Assembly: GCF_004349105.1 (NCBI RefSeq)
Contig: NZ_SMLB01000002.1
Location: forward strand, 186,001 to 250,000
Length of the DNA stretch: 64,000 bases
Direction: 5' to 3'
From: Jiangella aurantiaca
Lineage (GTDB): Bacteria; Actinomycetota; Actinomycetes; Jiangellales; Jiangellaceae
Each line of letters opens with the position of its first letter. The stretch's first letter is position 1. A program made the translations under genes and the position numbers. The notes under the pieces are model-generated. The model was given only the letters and a program-made list of their open reading frames with translations. It searched no databases and was not told the DNA's origin. Below are positions 31,354 to 40,749 of the stretch, one piece after another.

Positions 31354-32787
31354 TCAGGCCGAGTGGACCGCTGGGCGCGCGTCGTCGCCCGGCGGTATCG
31401 TCGGCTCGACCGACCCGGCGCCACGCGGGATGAACAGCGCCACGACGGCACCGGCCACCACCACGGGCGCACCGACCCACAGCGCGGCTACGACCCCGTC
31501 GACGAACCGCTGCGGATCGCCGTAGCCGCCGTGCGCCTGGAACACGGTGCCGAGGACCGCGATGCCGAGCGCTCCCCCGAACTCGCGGACCGTGGTGTTC
31601 GCACCGGAGGCGAGCCCGTGTTCCTCGGAGCGGACGGCGGCCAGCACCACCGCCGCCGTCGGCGCGAACACCAGCCCCATGCCGATTCCGGCCGTCACCA
31701 TCGGCCCCAGTATCTCGGCGAACGGCTGCGCCGGAGCGGCGACCGCCGCGATCCAGGCCAGGCCGGCGGCCTGCAGTGCCAGGCCGGCCGCGATCAGCCG
31801 CCCGCCGCCGATCCGCTGGGTCAGCATGCCGGCCAGCGGGGCCACGATCATGGGCATGACCGTCCACGCCATCGTCCGCAGCCCGGCGTCCAGCGGGCCG
31901 TAGCCGTGCGCCACCTGCAGCAGCTGGGCCAGCAGGAAGATCGAGCCGAACACCCCGAAGTGCATGCTCAGCGAGGCGACGTTGGTCAGCGTGAACGCCT
32001 TGATCCGATACAGCCGGGGCGGGAGCAGCGGCGTCACGGTGCGCCGCTCCCACACCACGAACGCCACGGCCAGCGCCACGGACACCGCACCGGCGACCAG
32101 CACGGCCGGCGCGGTCCAGCCTCGCTCCGGGCCGTTGACGATCGCCCAGATGCCGGCGACGACCGTCGCGCAGACCAGCGCCATGCCGACGACGTCGACG
32201 CCAGTCGAACGCACCCTGCTCTCCGGCAGCCACCGTCGCGCCAGCACCAGGGCCACCACGCCGATCGGCACGTTGATCCAGAACACCCACCGCCAGTCCA
32301 GGCCCTCGGCCACCGCTCCCCCGGCCAGCGGCCCGAGCGAGATGGCCGCGCCGTTGGCGGCGCTCCACAGACCGATCGCCAGGCCGCGACTGCGCGCCGG
32401 TACGGCACCGGCGAGGATGGTGAGCGACAACGGTGTCAGCATGGCGGCACCGGCGCCCTGCACGGCACGGGCCGCGATGAGCTGGCCCGCGGTGTCGGCG
32501 AGGCCGCAACACAGCGACGCCGCCGTGAACCCGGCGATCCCCGCGGTGAACACCCGGCGGCGGCCCCAGCGATCACCCAGCCCCGCGGCCACCAGCAACA
32601 GCCCGGCGAACGCCACGATGTAGGCGTTGGAGATCCACTGCAGGTGCGCGACGTCGGCACCGAGATCGGCCCGGATCACCGTCAGCGACGTCACCACGAC
32701 CAGGTTGTCCAGGCCGGCCATGAACATCGGGAGCGAGCAGGCGACGAAGACGGCAAGGACCGGGTAGCCCGCAGTCCTGGACCTCAT
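31354..32787 (-). CDS. MFS drug-efflux transporter, DHA2/EmrB-QacA type
   Basis: A 477-residue membrane protein with about 14 helices. First helix LAVFVACSLPMFMAGLDNLVV at residues 11-31 carries the D of motif D1; GDRWGRRRVF at about 69-78 is motif A, and RAVQGAGAAMLTPLSLTI at about 109-126 matches motif B/C of the DHA2 group. Starts at ATG 32787, overlapping the FabD stop (ATGA). It probably exports the polyketide-type product of the operon with proton antiport. DHA2 proteins also move dyes and drugs, so self-protection fits. Confidence 0.88.
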   Translation of the reverse strand: MRSRTAGYPVLAVFVACSLPMFMAGLDNLVVVTSLTVIRADLGADVAHLQWISNAYIVAFAGLLLVAAGLGDRWGRRRVFTAGIAGFTAASLCCGLADTAGQLIAARAVQGAGAAMLTPLSLTILAGAVPARSRGLAIGLWSAANGAAISLGPLAGGAVAEGLDWRWVFWINVPIGVVALVLARRWLPESRVRSTGVDVVGMALVCATVVAGIWAIVNGPERGWTAPAVLVAGAVSVALAVAFVVWERRTVTPLLPPRLYRIKAFTLTNVASLSMHFGVFGSIFLLAQLLQVAHGYGPLDAGLRTMAWTVMPMIVAPLAGMLTQRIGGGRLIAAGLALQAAGLAWIAAVAAPAQPFAEILGPMVTAGIGMGLVFAPTAAVVLAAVRSEEHGLASGANTTVREFGGALGIAVLGTVFQAHGGYGDPQRFVDGVVAALWVGAPVVVAGAVVALFIPRGAGSVEPTIPPGDDARPAVHSA

Positions 32788-33746
32788 GCCGTCAGGGCCG
32801 GGCTCAGTTCCGCCACCAGTCGATCGACCCGCCGGGCGTCGGAGGCCGAATGACACACGATGTCGGGGCGGCTGCGCTTGCACAGTCCGGTCAGCACCCG
32901 GCCCGGCCCGACCTCGACGAACGCGTCCACGCGGTGATCGGTGACGGCGTCGAGGCTCTGCCGCCAGCGCACCGGGCCGGCCAGCTGAGCGCGCAGGGCC
33001 GCCCGGGCCTGAGCGCCGGACGCCACCGTCGTCGCCGTCGCGTTCGCCACCACGGGGATCCGCGGCGTGGCGAACTCCGTGGCGGCCAGGTCGGCCGCGA
33101 ACTCCTCCTCGACGCCGCGCATCAGCGAGCAGTGGAAGGGGGCGCCCACCCCGAGCTTCGTGACCTGCACGTCCTCGGGTCCGTCGCGCAGCGCGCGCTC
33201 GGTCAGTGCGGCCACCCCGGCGACCGTCCCGGACACCACCGTCTGCGTGTCGGCGTTGTAGTTGGCCACCTCGACCAGCAGGTCGCCGCCATCGCCCACC
33301 TCGGCGCACCAGGCCTCGACGTCCGCGGCCGGCGGGCCGAGCACCGCCGCCATGGCGCCGGGCGTGCTGTCGTTCACCGCCGCCATCAGCTGCCCGCGGC
33401 GGCGGACCAGCCGCAGGGCGCTGACCCAGTCCAGCACTCCGGCCGCGACCAGGGCTGTGTACTCACCGAGGCTGTGACCGGCCACGACGACCGGCGGTGG
33501 GAGCCGCTCGGCCAGGACGCGGTGGGCGGCGACGCTCGCGACGAAGATGGCCGGCTGGGTGATGTCGGTGCGGCGCAATACGTCCTCCGGGCCTTCCCAG
33601 CAGACCCGGGCGAGGTCGAAGCCGAGCACGTCGCTCGCCGTGTCGAACAGCGGCCGCACGAGTCGCGGGTGGCGGTCGGCCAGGTCGCGGCCCATGCCGA
33701 CGCGTTGCGATCCCTGGCCTGGGAACAGGTGAGCGGTACGGATCAT
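32784..33746 (-). CDS. fabD: malonyl-CoA:ACP transacylase
   Basis: A 320-residue acyltransferase: FPGQGSQRVGMG at residues 8-19, nucleophile elbow GHSLGEY with S92, the Arg-containing region near 116 (LVRRRGQLM), and VGAPFHCSLM near 200-210 with the catalytic His. This charges the operon's ACP with malonyl units made by the neighbouring acetyl-CoA carboxylase. It overlaps both neighbours by four bases. Dedicated fabD copies are common in secondary-metabolite loci. Extender specificity (the GAFH/GAPFH stretch) is compatible with malonyl. Confidence 0.9.
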   Translation of the reverse strand: MIRTAHLFPGQGSQRVGMGRDLADRHPRLVRPLFDTASDVLGFDLARVCWEGPEDVLRRTDITQPAIFVASVAAHRVLAERLPPPVVVAGHSLGEYTALVAAGVLDWVSALRLVRRRGQLMAAVNDSTPGAMAAVLGPPAADVEAWCAEVGDGGDLLVEVANYNADTQTVVSGTVAGVAALTERALRDGPEDVQVTKLGVGAPFHCSLMRGVEEEFAADLAATEFATPRIPVVANATATTVASGAQARAALRAQLAGPVRWRQSLDAVTDHRVDAFVEVGPGRVLTGLCKRSRPDIVCHSASDARRVDRLVAELSPALTA

Positions 33747-35101
33747 GTCAGCTCCTCGGGAGGATGGCGGCTGAGGAAGTCGGTGTGCGCGTCGCCGCCG
33801 CGGAACTCCGCGTGGGCGAGGACGTTGCGCTGGAAGCCGATCGTCGTGCGGACGCCGGGCCCGGCCACGTCGAACTCGTCGAGGGCCCGGATCGCCCGGT
33901 CCAGGGCGAGCCGGCGGGTCGGCGCCCACACGATCAACTTGGCGATCATGGAGTCGTAGTGGGGCGGGATGCGGTCGCCCTGCCGGCTGGCGGTGTCGAT
34001 CCTGGTCCACGGACCGCCGGGCGGGTCGAACACCTCCAGCAGGCCGGGCGCCGGTGCGAAGCCGCGGGCCGGGTCCTCGGCATTGATGCGGCACTCCACG
34101 GCGTGACCGGAGATCCGGACGTCGTCCTGGCCGAACGAGAGCGGCAGCCCGGCGGCGACGCGAATCTGCTCGGCGACGATGTCGATGCCGGTGACCAGCT
34201 CGGTGACCGGGTGCTCGACCTGGATGCGAGCGTTCATCTCCATGAACCAGAAGTCGCCGCCGTCCTCGAGCAGGAACTCCATCGTCCCCGCGCCGCGGTA
34301 CCCGACGGCACGGGCGCCGGCCAGCGCCGCCTCCCCGAGCCGGCCCCGCAACGCCGGCGTCACGCCGGGCGACGGCGCCTCCTCGACCAGCTTCTGGTGC
34401 CGCCGCTGCACCGAGCAGTCCCGCTCGCCCAGGTGCACGGCGTTGCCGTGGTCGTCGCAGATCACCTGGACCTCGACGTGCCGGGCGCGCTCGAGGTACC
34501 GCTCGAGGTAGACGTCACGGTTGCGGAAGACGGCCTGGGCGGTCGCCCGGGTCTCCTGGTAGGAGCGGCGCAGGTCCTCGGGACGGTGCACGACGGTGAT
34601 CCCGCGGCCGCCGCCGCCGGCCGACGCCTTGATGATCACGGGGTAGCCGATCTTCTCCGCGATCTCCTGCGCCTCGTCGAACGTGTGCACGGGGTCGACG
34701 GTGCCCGGCAGCAGCGGCAGCCCCGCGTCGGTCATCGCCTGCCGGGCCACGGCCTTGTCCCCGACCACCTCCATCACCTTCGGCGGCGGGCCGATGAAGG
34801 TGACGTCGTGGTCGGCGCAGATCTCCGCGAAGTAGGGATCCTCGGAGAGGAAGCCGTACCCCGGGTGGATCGCGTCCGCGCCCGTCTTCACCGCGGCACC
34901 GATGATGTTCGGGACGTTCAGGTAGCTGGCGGCGGCTCCGGCGGGGCCGACGCGGACCGCCTCGTCGGCGAGCCGGACCACCATGCTGTTCTCGTCGGCG
35001 TCGGAGTAGACGGCGACGGTCGCGATACCCAGCTCGCGACACGCGCGCGCCACCCGGACGGCGATCTCGCCCCGGTTGGCGATGAGGATCTTCGTGAACA
35101 C
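33743..35101 (-). CDS. accC: acetyl-CoA carboxylase, biotin carboxylase subunit
   Basis: A 452-residue ATP-dependent biotin carboxylase of the stand-alone AccC type. N-terminal domain FTKILIANRGEIAVRVARACRE, ATP-grasp glycine-rich loop SAGGGGRGITVV at about 163-174, then MEFLLEDGGDFWFMEMNARIQVEHPVTE near 275-302 with the metal and substrate ligands. Starts at GTG 35101 with GAGGAGG 9 bases before it. Most actinobacteria use fused biotin carboxylase/BCCP alpha chains, so an E. coli-like split set here supports a pathway-dedicated carboxylase. Confidence 0.9.
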   Translation of the reverse strand: MFTKILIANRGEIAVRVARACRELGIATVAVYSDADENSMVVRLADEAVRVGPAGAAASYLNVPNIIGAAVKTGADAIHPGYGFLSEDPYFAEICADHDVTFIGPPPKVMEVVGDKAVARQAMTDAGLPLLPGTVDPVHTFDEAQEIAEKIGYPVIIKASAGGGGRGITVVHRPEDLRRSYQETRATAQAVFRNRDVYLERYLERARHVEVQVICDDHGNAVHLGERDCSVQRRHQKLVEEAPSPGVTPALRGRLGEAALAGARAVGYRGAGTMEFLLEDGGDFWFMEMNARIQVEHPVTELVTGIDIVAEQIRVAAGLPLSFGQDDVRISGHAVECRINAEDPARGFAPAPGLLEVFDPPGGPWTRIDTASRQGDRIPPHYDSMIAKLIVWAPTRRLALDRAIRALDEFDVAGPGVRTTIGFQRNVLAHAEFRGGDAHTDFLSRHPPEELT

Positions 35102-35131
35102 CCGGCGATGCCTCCTCTCGGCCTAGGGTGG

Positions 35132-35611
35132 TCAGTGGCCGTCGACGGCCAGCTCCACGAGGACCTCGTCGAACTCGACCATCTGCCCGTCGGCCGGACG
35201 AATCGCCACCACGCGTCCCGCCCGATCGCTCTTGATCTCGTTCATGAGCTTCATCGCCTCGACGATCCCGAGCGTCTGCCCGGCCGCGACGACGTCGCCG
35301 ACCTCCACGAACGCGTCCGCCTCCGGCGCCGGGCGCCGGTAGAACGTGCCGACCAGCGGTGCCCGGACACCGTGATGCTCCGGCCCGTCCTCCGGCGCCG
35401 GCGCGGCGACGGCGGCGGCACCGGTGCCGGTGAGGACGGCGGGAGCCGCGGCGACCGGAGCGGGCAGTTCAACCCTCAGGGAGCAGTCGCCGGCGGTGAG
35501 CTCCACCACGCGGATCGCCCCGGCCGACGCGCCGATCAGCGCCGTCGCCTCGGTCCGCAGGTGACTCACCAGGCTCCGGCGGGCGTCGTCGAGCAGTTCG
35601 GTGCCGTTCAC
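35132..35611 (-). CDS. accB: biotin carboxyl carrier protein
   Basis: A 159-residue BCCP. The biotin site [12 protein letters not shown] has K121; the thumb-containing domain spans about residues 82-158 ([24 protein letters not shown]). An Ala/Pro-rich linker joins it to a short N-terminal helical domain ([15 protein letters not shown]). GTG 35611 overlaps the AccDA stop (GTGA). Carries carboxybiotin between AccC and AccDA. Confidence 0.92.
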   Translation of the reverse strand: MNGTELLDDARRSLVSHLRTEATALIGASAGAIRVVELTAGDCSLRVELPAPVAAAPAVLTGTGAAAVAAPAPEDGPEHHGVRAPLVGTFYRRPAPEADAFVEVGDVVAAGQTLGIVEAMKLMNEIKSDRAGRVVAIRPADGQMVEFDEVLVELAVDGH

Positions 35612-37308
35612 GCCGCACCGGCCCGGTAGAGCTCGGCGTCGGCACCGAGCCGGCCGAACGCGTCGAACCGGGCGTGGCGCTGGTCGCGCAGGTCGGCGCC
35701 GGACCGCGTCGACAACTCGCCCAGGGCGGCCGTGATCGCTTCGCCGACCCGATCGACCGTCCCGGCCGGGTCCGTGTGCGCTCCACCGGCCGGTTCCAGC
35801 ACGACGTCGTCGACGATTCCGAGCTCGAGCAGGTCCGGAGCGGTGAGCCGGAGTGCGGCCGCGGCCTCGGGCGCCCGGGTGGCGCTACCCCACAGGATGG
35901 TCGAGCAGCCCTCCGGCGAGATGACCGAGTAGTAGCTGTACTCGAGCATCAGCACCCGATTGGCGACCGCCAGCGCCAGCGCGCCGCCGCTGCCGCCCTC
36001 GCCGGTCAGGACGCTCACCACGGGGACCCGCAGCCGCGACATGGCCGCGATGCACTCGGCGATGACCGAGCCCTGGCCGCGTTCCTCGGCCTGCAGACCG
36101 GGATAGGCGCCCGCGGTGTCCACGAACGTGACCACCGGCAGCCCGAACCGCTCGGCGTGCCGCATCAGCCGCATCGCCTTGCGATAGCCCTCGGGGTGCG
36201 GCATGCCGAAGTTGCGCCGCACCATCTCGGCGGTGTCGTGACCCTTCTGGTGCCCGATCACGACGACGTTGCGGCCGGCCAGCCGCGCCACGCCGCCGAC
36301 GACGGCCGGATCGTCGCCGTGCACGCGGTCGCCCCGCAGCTCCACGAACTCGTCGCTGAGCCGGTGCACGTAGTCGATCGTCGTCGGCCGGTCGACGTTG
36401 CGGGCCCGGCAGACCACCTCCCAGGGGTCCGTCGCCGCCGGGCCGGGCTGCCAGCGCCGCGGCTCGTCGCGGCGGGCCGGCGGCTGAGCCGGCGCCTCCG
36501 CCGGGCGGTGCAGGCGCAGCAGGCCGGCCAAGCTTTCCCGCAGGCTCTCGCGGGGCACCACCATGTCGACCAGGCCGCGCTCGTGCAGGAACTCCGCCGT
36601 CTGGAACTCCGGCGGCAGCGCCTCCCGGATCGTCTGCCGGATCACCTGCGGGCCGGCGAAGCCGACCAGGCTGCCAGGCTCGGCGATGATCACGTCGCCG
36701 AGCGAGGAGAAGGACGCCGTAGCCCCGCCGAAGGTCGGGTGCGTGTTGAGGTTGATCACCAGGACGCCGGCCTCGCGGAGCCGGGCGATCTCCTGCGCGG
36801 TCCGGGCCAGCTGCATCAGCGACAGGCAGCCCTCCTGCATGCGGGCGCCGCCGGAGGCCGAGACGATCAGCAACGGGGTGCGCGTGGCGCCCGCCCGCCG
36901 AGCAGCGCCCACGAGGACGTCACCGACGACGGTGCCCACGCTGCCGCCCATGAACGCGAAGTCCAGCGCCGCCACGACGACCGGGTTGCCGCCGATCGTC
37001 GCCGTGCCTGCGGCGATGGCGTCCGGCCGGCCGGTCTTCCGCTGCGCCGCGGCCAGCCGCTGGGAGTACGGCCGCGAGTCGGCGAAGCCCAGCGGGTCGT
37101 TCGGGGCCGGGATCTCACCGAGCGGGTGGAAGGAGTCGCGGTCCAGCAGCAGGTCCAGCCGCTCGTCCAGCGACAGCCTCAGGTGGTGCCGGCAGTCCGG
37201 GCAGACCTTGGCGTACCGGTCGAGCCGTTTGCGATAGAGGTAGGACGAGCAGTTCGGGCACCTGGTCCAGGCGTCGCCACCGGTACGGGCGGTGGTCATC
37301 TCGGTCAC
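35608..37308 (-). CDS. accDA: acetyl-CoA carboxylase carboxyltransferase, AccD-AccA fusion
   Basis: A 566-residue fusion of the beta and alpha carboxyltransferase subunits. Residues 10-35 hold the AccD zinc ribbon [13 protein letters not shown]...CPDC with four Cys; residues 40-285 are the beta-subunit crotonase-like domain ([21 protein letters not shown] near 145-165). The alpha half follows at about 305-566 ([20 protein letters not shown], then [20 protein letters not shown]). GTG 37308 is chosen because GGGAG sits about 8 bases before it and it overlaps the upstream stop; ATG 37299 is an alternative. Transfers CO2 to acetyl-CoA to make malonyl-CoA. The fusion type is not the usual AccD5-like actinobacterial enzyme, marking a dedicated supply. 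Confidence 0.9.
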   Translation of the reverse strand: MTEMTTARTGGDAWTRCPNCSSYLYRKRLDRYAKVCPDCRHHLRLSLDERLDLLLDRDSFHPLGEIPAPNDPLGFADSRPYSQRLAAAQRKTGRPDAIAAGTATIGGNPVVVAALDFAFMGGSVGTVVGDVLVGAARRAGATRTPLLIVSASGGARMQEGCLSLMQLARTAQEIARLREAGVLVINLNTHPTFGGATASFSSLGDVIIAEPGSLVGFAGPQVIRQTIREALPPEFQTAEFLHERGLVDMVVPRESLRESLAGLLRLHRPAEAPAQPPARRDEPRRWQPGPAATDPWEVVCRARNVDRPTTIDYVHRLSDEFVELRGDRVHGDDPAVVGGVARLAGRNVVVIGHQKGHDTAEMVRRNFGMPHPEGYRKAMRLMRHAERFGLPVVTFVDTAGAYPGLQAEERGQGSVIAECIAAMSRLRVPVVSVLTGEGGSGGALALAVANRVLMLEYSYYSVISPEGCSTILWGSATRAPEAAAALRLTAPDLLELGIVDDVVLEPAGGAHTDPAGTVDRVGEAITAALGELSTRSGADLRDQRHARFDAFGRLGADAELYRAGAA

Positions 37309-38882
37309 GGTGTTGCTCCCTGCGGCTGGGCGACGGGCGTCGCGCGCGAATACGGCTGAACCGGGCCGGTGCGATCCCGGAACGAGCGCGGCAACGTCGC
37401 CCCGACCTCGTTGCCCAGTTCCTCGAGAACCAGCTTGGAGACGTTGAAGCCGGACGACACCGCCCGGAACGACGAGCACCCGGACTCGGTCCAGTGCCCC
37501 GACAGGTAGAGCCCGCCGATCGGCGTCGTCTGCGCCAGCCGCTTGTTGGCGAACTGGTTCGGCGTGTTCTCCCAGCCGTACGTGGCGCCCTCGTAGCCCC
37601 GGGTGAAGCGGTGCATCGTCTCGGGCGTGCCGACCTCGCGGTAGGTCAGGCGGCCGGAGAACTCCGGGACGACCGTGTCGAACAGCCGGACCAGCGCGTC
37701 GCCGGCCTCCTCCTTGATCTCGCGCCACGGCCGGTCCAGCCGCCACGGCGCCATCACGTTGAGGATCGCCAGGTGCTCCCCGGCCGGGGCCAGGCTCGGG
37801 TCCAGCAGTGTCGTGTTCGACATCCACGCCGACGCCGGCCGGCCGGCCAGCACGTCCTGCCAGTTGTCGTCGTGATCGGTGTGCGGGTGGACGAACGTCT
37901 CGTGCGCGATGTCGAGCTCGGCCAGGTCGATGTCAGTGGCCGCGAAGACCGTGAGCACCGAAAGCGACGGCTTCATGCGGTTCAGCCGCTTGAGGTAGGC
38001 GTCCGGGACGTTGGCGTCGCCGACGAGGTCGTGCATGGTGTGCCGCACGTCGGCGTTGGAGATGACGACGCGGGCGGTGAACTCGGCGCCGGCGTCGGTC
38101 CGGACGCCCGTGGCGCGGCCGTCCTCCGTCGTGATCGCCGCCACCGGCGTTCCGGCCAGGATCGTGCCGCCGCTGGTCTGGACGACGGACGCGAACGCGT
38201 CGACCATGCGCTGGTACGAGCCGAGCGGATAGCGCGGTCCCTCCAGGTGCGTGTCCAGCATCTGGACGAAGTTGAGGAACGACAGCCGCGACGGCGGCGA
38301 GCCGATGAACGGCCACGCGGCGCCGGCCAGGGCCCGCACCCGCGGGCTGGGCACGTGGTCGGCGAAGACGTCGCCGACCGTCGCCATGCGGTAGCGGGAG
38401 AAGGTGGGCCGCGCCGCCATCAGGTCGGCGAGCTCACGCGGGTCGATCCGGTACGGCAGCCACGACATCTCCTGCAGCGTGGTGCGGCACACGTCGAGGA
38501 ACCCGCGCATCTCGGCGGCCTCACCGGGCGTGAGCAGCGCCGTGTTCGCCTCGGTGAACGGCTCCCAGCCGGTGGGCGCCACGATGTTCAGCCCGTCCGG
38601 GAAGGCCGCGCCGTAGACGTGCGGCGACTCCACGTACGGGACGCGGCCGTCGACGCCGAGGTACTCCAGGAAGTTCCAGACGATCTCGCCCGCACTGGTG
38701 CCGTGCACGGCCGGGTCGAAGACGTAGTCGCCGCGGACGAAGGCGTGCGCCACCCCGCCGATGCCCTCACCCTGCTCGCAGACGAGGACGTGTTCCCCGC
38801 TGTGCGCCAGCAGGGCGGCGGCCGACAGCCCGCCGAGGCCGCTGCCGACGATGATCACGTCGTAGTCGTGCGTTCGGTTCAT
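37305..38882 (-). CDS. phytoene-desaturase-like (CrtI-type) FAD oxidoreductase
   Basis: A 525-residue flavoprotein. Residues 8-40 contain DVIIVGSGLGGLSAAALLA and the EQGEGIGG GxGxxG region of CrtI-type dehydrogenases. The C-terminal IGGLYLSGHWTESGCSSFRAVSSG (about 470-493) is the FAD-closing motif of the amine-oxidase/CrtI superfamily. No carotenoid genes are nearby. In a reducing type II polyketide context such an enzyme could desaturate, isomerise or aromatise an ACP-bound polyene; CrtI-like proteins are, from memory, reported in cinnamoyl-lipid loci. Overlaps by four bases with neighbours on both sides. Reaction not proven. Confidence 0.78.
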   Translation of the reverse strand: MNRTHDYDVIIVGSGLGGLSAAALLAHSGEHVLVCEQGEGIGGVAHAFVRGDYVFDPAVHGTSAGEIVWNFLEYLGVDGRVPYVESPHVYGAAFPDGLNIVAPTGWEPFTEANTALLTPGEAAEMRGFLDVCRTTLQEMSWLPYRIDPRELADLMAARPTFSRYRMATVGDVFADHVPSPRVRALAGAAWPFIGSPPSRLSFLNFVQMLDTHLEGPRYPLGSYQRMVDAFASVVQTSGGTILAGTPVAAITTEDGRATGVRTDAGAEFTARVVISNADVRHTMHDLVGDANVPDAYLKRLNRMKPSLSVLTVFAATDIDLAELDIAHETFVHPHTDHDDNWQDVLAGRPASAWMSNTTLLDPSLAPAGEHLAILNVMAPWRLDRPWREIKEEAGDALVRLFDTVVPEFSGRLTYREVGTPETMHRFTRGYEGATYGWENTPNQFANKRLAQTTPIGGLYLSGHWTESGCSSFRAVSSGFNVSKLVLEELGNEVGATLPRSFRDRTGPVQPYSRATPVAQPQGATP

Positions 38883-39982
38883 GTCAGGTCCTCCGTCGAA
38901 GTCGGGTGCTGCCAGTCGATGAGCACGCCGGCATGCACCCACTTGCTGCTCTCGATGCCGACCAGCAGGACCCGCTGGCCGGGCCGCAGCTGCCCGGCGC
39001 GGGCGGCGTCGTCGAGACACACCAGCGGTCCGGCGCAGCCGAGGGCGCCGCGGCGCGAGAGGCTGTCGACGAACTCGCCGGTGATCTTGGTCCATTCGTC
39101 CCGCTCGACCGCGCCCTCGGTCATGGCCTCGCGCATCCAGCCGGACGTGCCCTCCGGCACGACGCAGACGTCGATCTCATCGGCCCCGGCGCCGCTGGCC
39201 GCCAGCGTCTCGCCGATGGCCTCGGCCACCAGAGCCGGCGCGAAGTGTCCGGCGGCGACGACGTCGACCTTCAGGGTGACCAGCCGCTTGGCCGCCGCCT
39301 GCTCGTGGACCGGGGCGTGCGTGCCGCCACCGATCACCTGGATGCCCGGCGCCCGCCCCGGCCCGATGGCGCCGGTCGCGCCGCCCACCAGGCCACCGGC
39401 GGGGCCGGCCTCGGCGCGCAGCACCACGGCACCGGCGCCGTCGCCGAACATGTACACGGGGATGCGGTCACGGATGCGGACCTTGCTCGACGGCACGCCG
39501 AGGAAGATCGGTGCCAACGCGGGCGACGTCGTCTCGCTCCCGATCACCAGCGCGGTGCGGTGGGTCCCGGCCTCGATCAGCAGCCGCACCAGCTCCAGCG
39601 CCTGCACCGTGCCCGCCCCGCCGGAGCGGAGCTCGTAGGTGGCACAGGTGCCGATGCCGAGCTGGTCCTGTACGAGGTTGACCGTCGGCGGGAGCGGGTA
39701 CTCGGGCGTCGCGGTCGCCAGGACCAGCAGGTCGACGTCGGCGGGGTCGACGCCGGCGTCGTCGAGCGCGGCCCGGCCGGCCGCGGCCGCCAGCTCTGAG
39801 TTCCGCTCATGGTGGCTGCCGGTCGCCGGGTCGATGATCCAGTGCCGCGACGAGATGGCGATGTCCTCGGCCACCTCCTGCGGCAACGGTCCCACCAGGC
39901 TGTCGATCAGGTCGTTGCCGATCGGCTCGCCCGGCAGGTAGCTGCCGGTCCCGGCGACGGTGGCCCGCACCGCGCTCACCAT
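38879..39982 (-). CDS. KAS III-like protein lacking the Cys-His-Asn triad
   Basis: A 367-residue thiolase-fold protein of the FabH/KAS III family: start AVRATVAGTGSYLPGEPIGND, then LLVLATATPEYPLPPTVNLVQ, FGDGAGAVVL near 180. The nucleophile position reads ELRSGGAG, with Gly122 where Cys is expected; VPEGTSGWM replaces the VPHQAN His segment; and the GNTSAAS Asn region reads GALGCAGPL. All three residues of the triad are therefore absent. Fold and glycine-rich motifs remain, so it is likely stable. It could be a starter-unit gate, a non-condensing acyltransferase or a structural partner. Overlaps FabG by seven bases and CrtI-like by four. Confidence 0.75.
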   Translation of the reverse strand: MVSAVRATVAGTGSYLPGEPIGNDLIDSLVGPLPQEVAEDIAISSRHWIIDPATGSHHERNSELAAAAGRAALDDAGVDPADVDLLVLATATPEYPLPPTVNLVQDQLGIGTCATYELRSGGAGTVQALELVRLLIEAGTHRTALVIGSETTSPALAPIFLGVPSSKVRIRDRIPVYMFGDGAGAVVLRAEAGPAGGLVGGATGAIGPGRAPGIQVIGGGTHAPVHEQAAAKRLVTLKVDVVAAGHFAPALVAEAIGETLAASGAGADEIDVCVVPEGTSGWMREAMTEGAVERDEWTKITGEFVDSLSRRGALGCAGPLVCLDDAARAGQLRPGQRVLLVGIESSKWVHAGVLIDWQHPTSTEDLT

Positions 39983-40749
39983 TTCGGCCGCCCGAGCCCG
40001 AGGCCGGCCATGCCGCCGCCGTCGATGTTGAGCAGCACCCCGGTCATGTACTCCGACTCCGGGCCGGAGAGGAAGCGGATGGCGGAGGCCACCTGCTCCA
40101 CTGTCGCGAAGTCGCGCATCGGGATCTGCCGCTTGAGGTTCTTCGCCACGTCACCGGTCGACAGGCCGGCCACCAGGTCGGTCGGTGCGAACCCTGGCAG
40201 GACCGCGTTGACCCGGATGCTGAACCGGGCCAGCTCGATGGCGGCACTGCGGGTGAATGCGTCGACCGCGCCCTTGGACGCGGCGTAGTTGGACTCCCCG
40301 GTCCACCCGCGCTCGCCCATGACCGACGAGACGTTGACGATGGCGCCGTCGCGCGTCTTCATGAAGTGGTCGAGCACGGCCTTCGTGCAGTTGAAGACGC
40401 CGCCGAAGTTCACTTTCATGACGTCGAGCCAGTCCTCCGGAGCCATGTGGTAGATCAGGCTGTCGTTCGAGACGCCGGCGTTGTTGACCAGGATGTGCAG
40501 GTCACCGAAGGTCTCGAGCACCTCCGCCACCAGTGCGGTGGCCTGTTCGTGGTCGGAGACGTCGGCCCGGAACGCCGCGGCTCGCCCACCGGCCTCCTCG
40601 ATGCGCGCGACCACCTCGAGCGCCTCGTCCTTGCCGGAGCGGTAGTTGACCGCGACCCGCGCTCCGTCGGCGGCGAGCGCCAGCGCCGTTGCGCGGCCGA
40701 TGCCGCGCGAGGCGCCGGTGACCACCGCCACCCGATCGTCGAGTTTCAT
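39976..40749 (-). CDS. fabG: 3-oxoacyl-ACP reductase
   Basis: A 257-residue SDR. TGASRGIG at residues 11-18 binds NADPH; NNAGVS near 87-92, catalytic Ser in VSSVMGERG near 138-146, and YAASK with Tyr and Lys near 153-157. All catalytic residues are present. It should reduce the beta-keto group on the ACP after condensation, as expected for a highly reducing pathway. ATG 40749 overlaps the fused KS stop (ATGA). Confidence 0.9.
   Translation of the reverse strand: MKLDDRVAVVTGASRGIGRATALALAADGARVAVNYRSGKDEALEVVARIEEAGGRAAAFRADVSDHEQATALVAEVLETFGDLHILVNNAGVSNDSLIYHMAPEDWLDVMKVNFGGVFNCTKAVLDHFMKTRDGAIVNVSSVMGERGWTGESNYAASKGAVDAFTRSAAIELARFSIRVNAVLPGFAPTDLVAGLSTGDVAKNLKRQIPMRDFATVEQVASAIRFLSGPESEYMTGVLLNIDGGGMAGLGLGRPKW

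Noticed and set aside
37305-38882. Carotenoid biosynthesis locus
   Set aside because: The CrtI-like gene has no phytoene synthase, cyclase or GGPP synthase nearby; the context is acyl-ACP chemistry.
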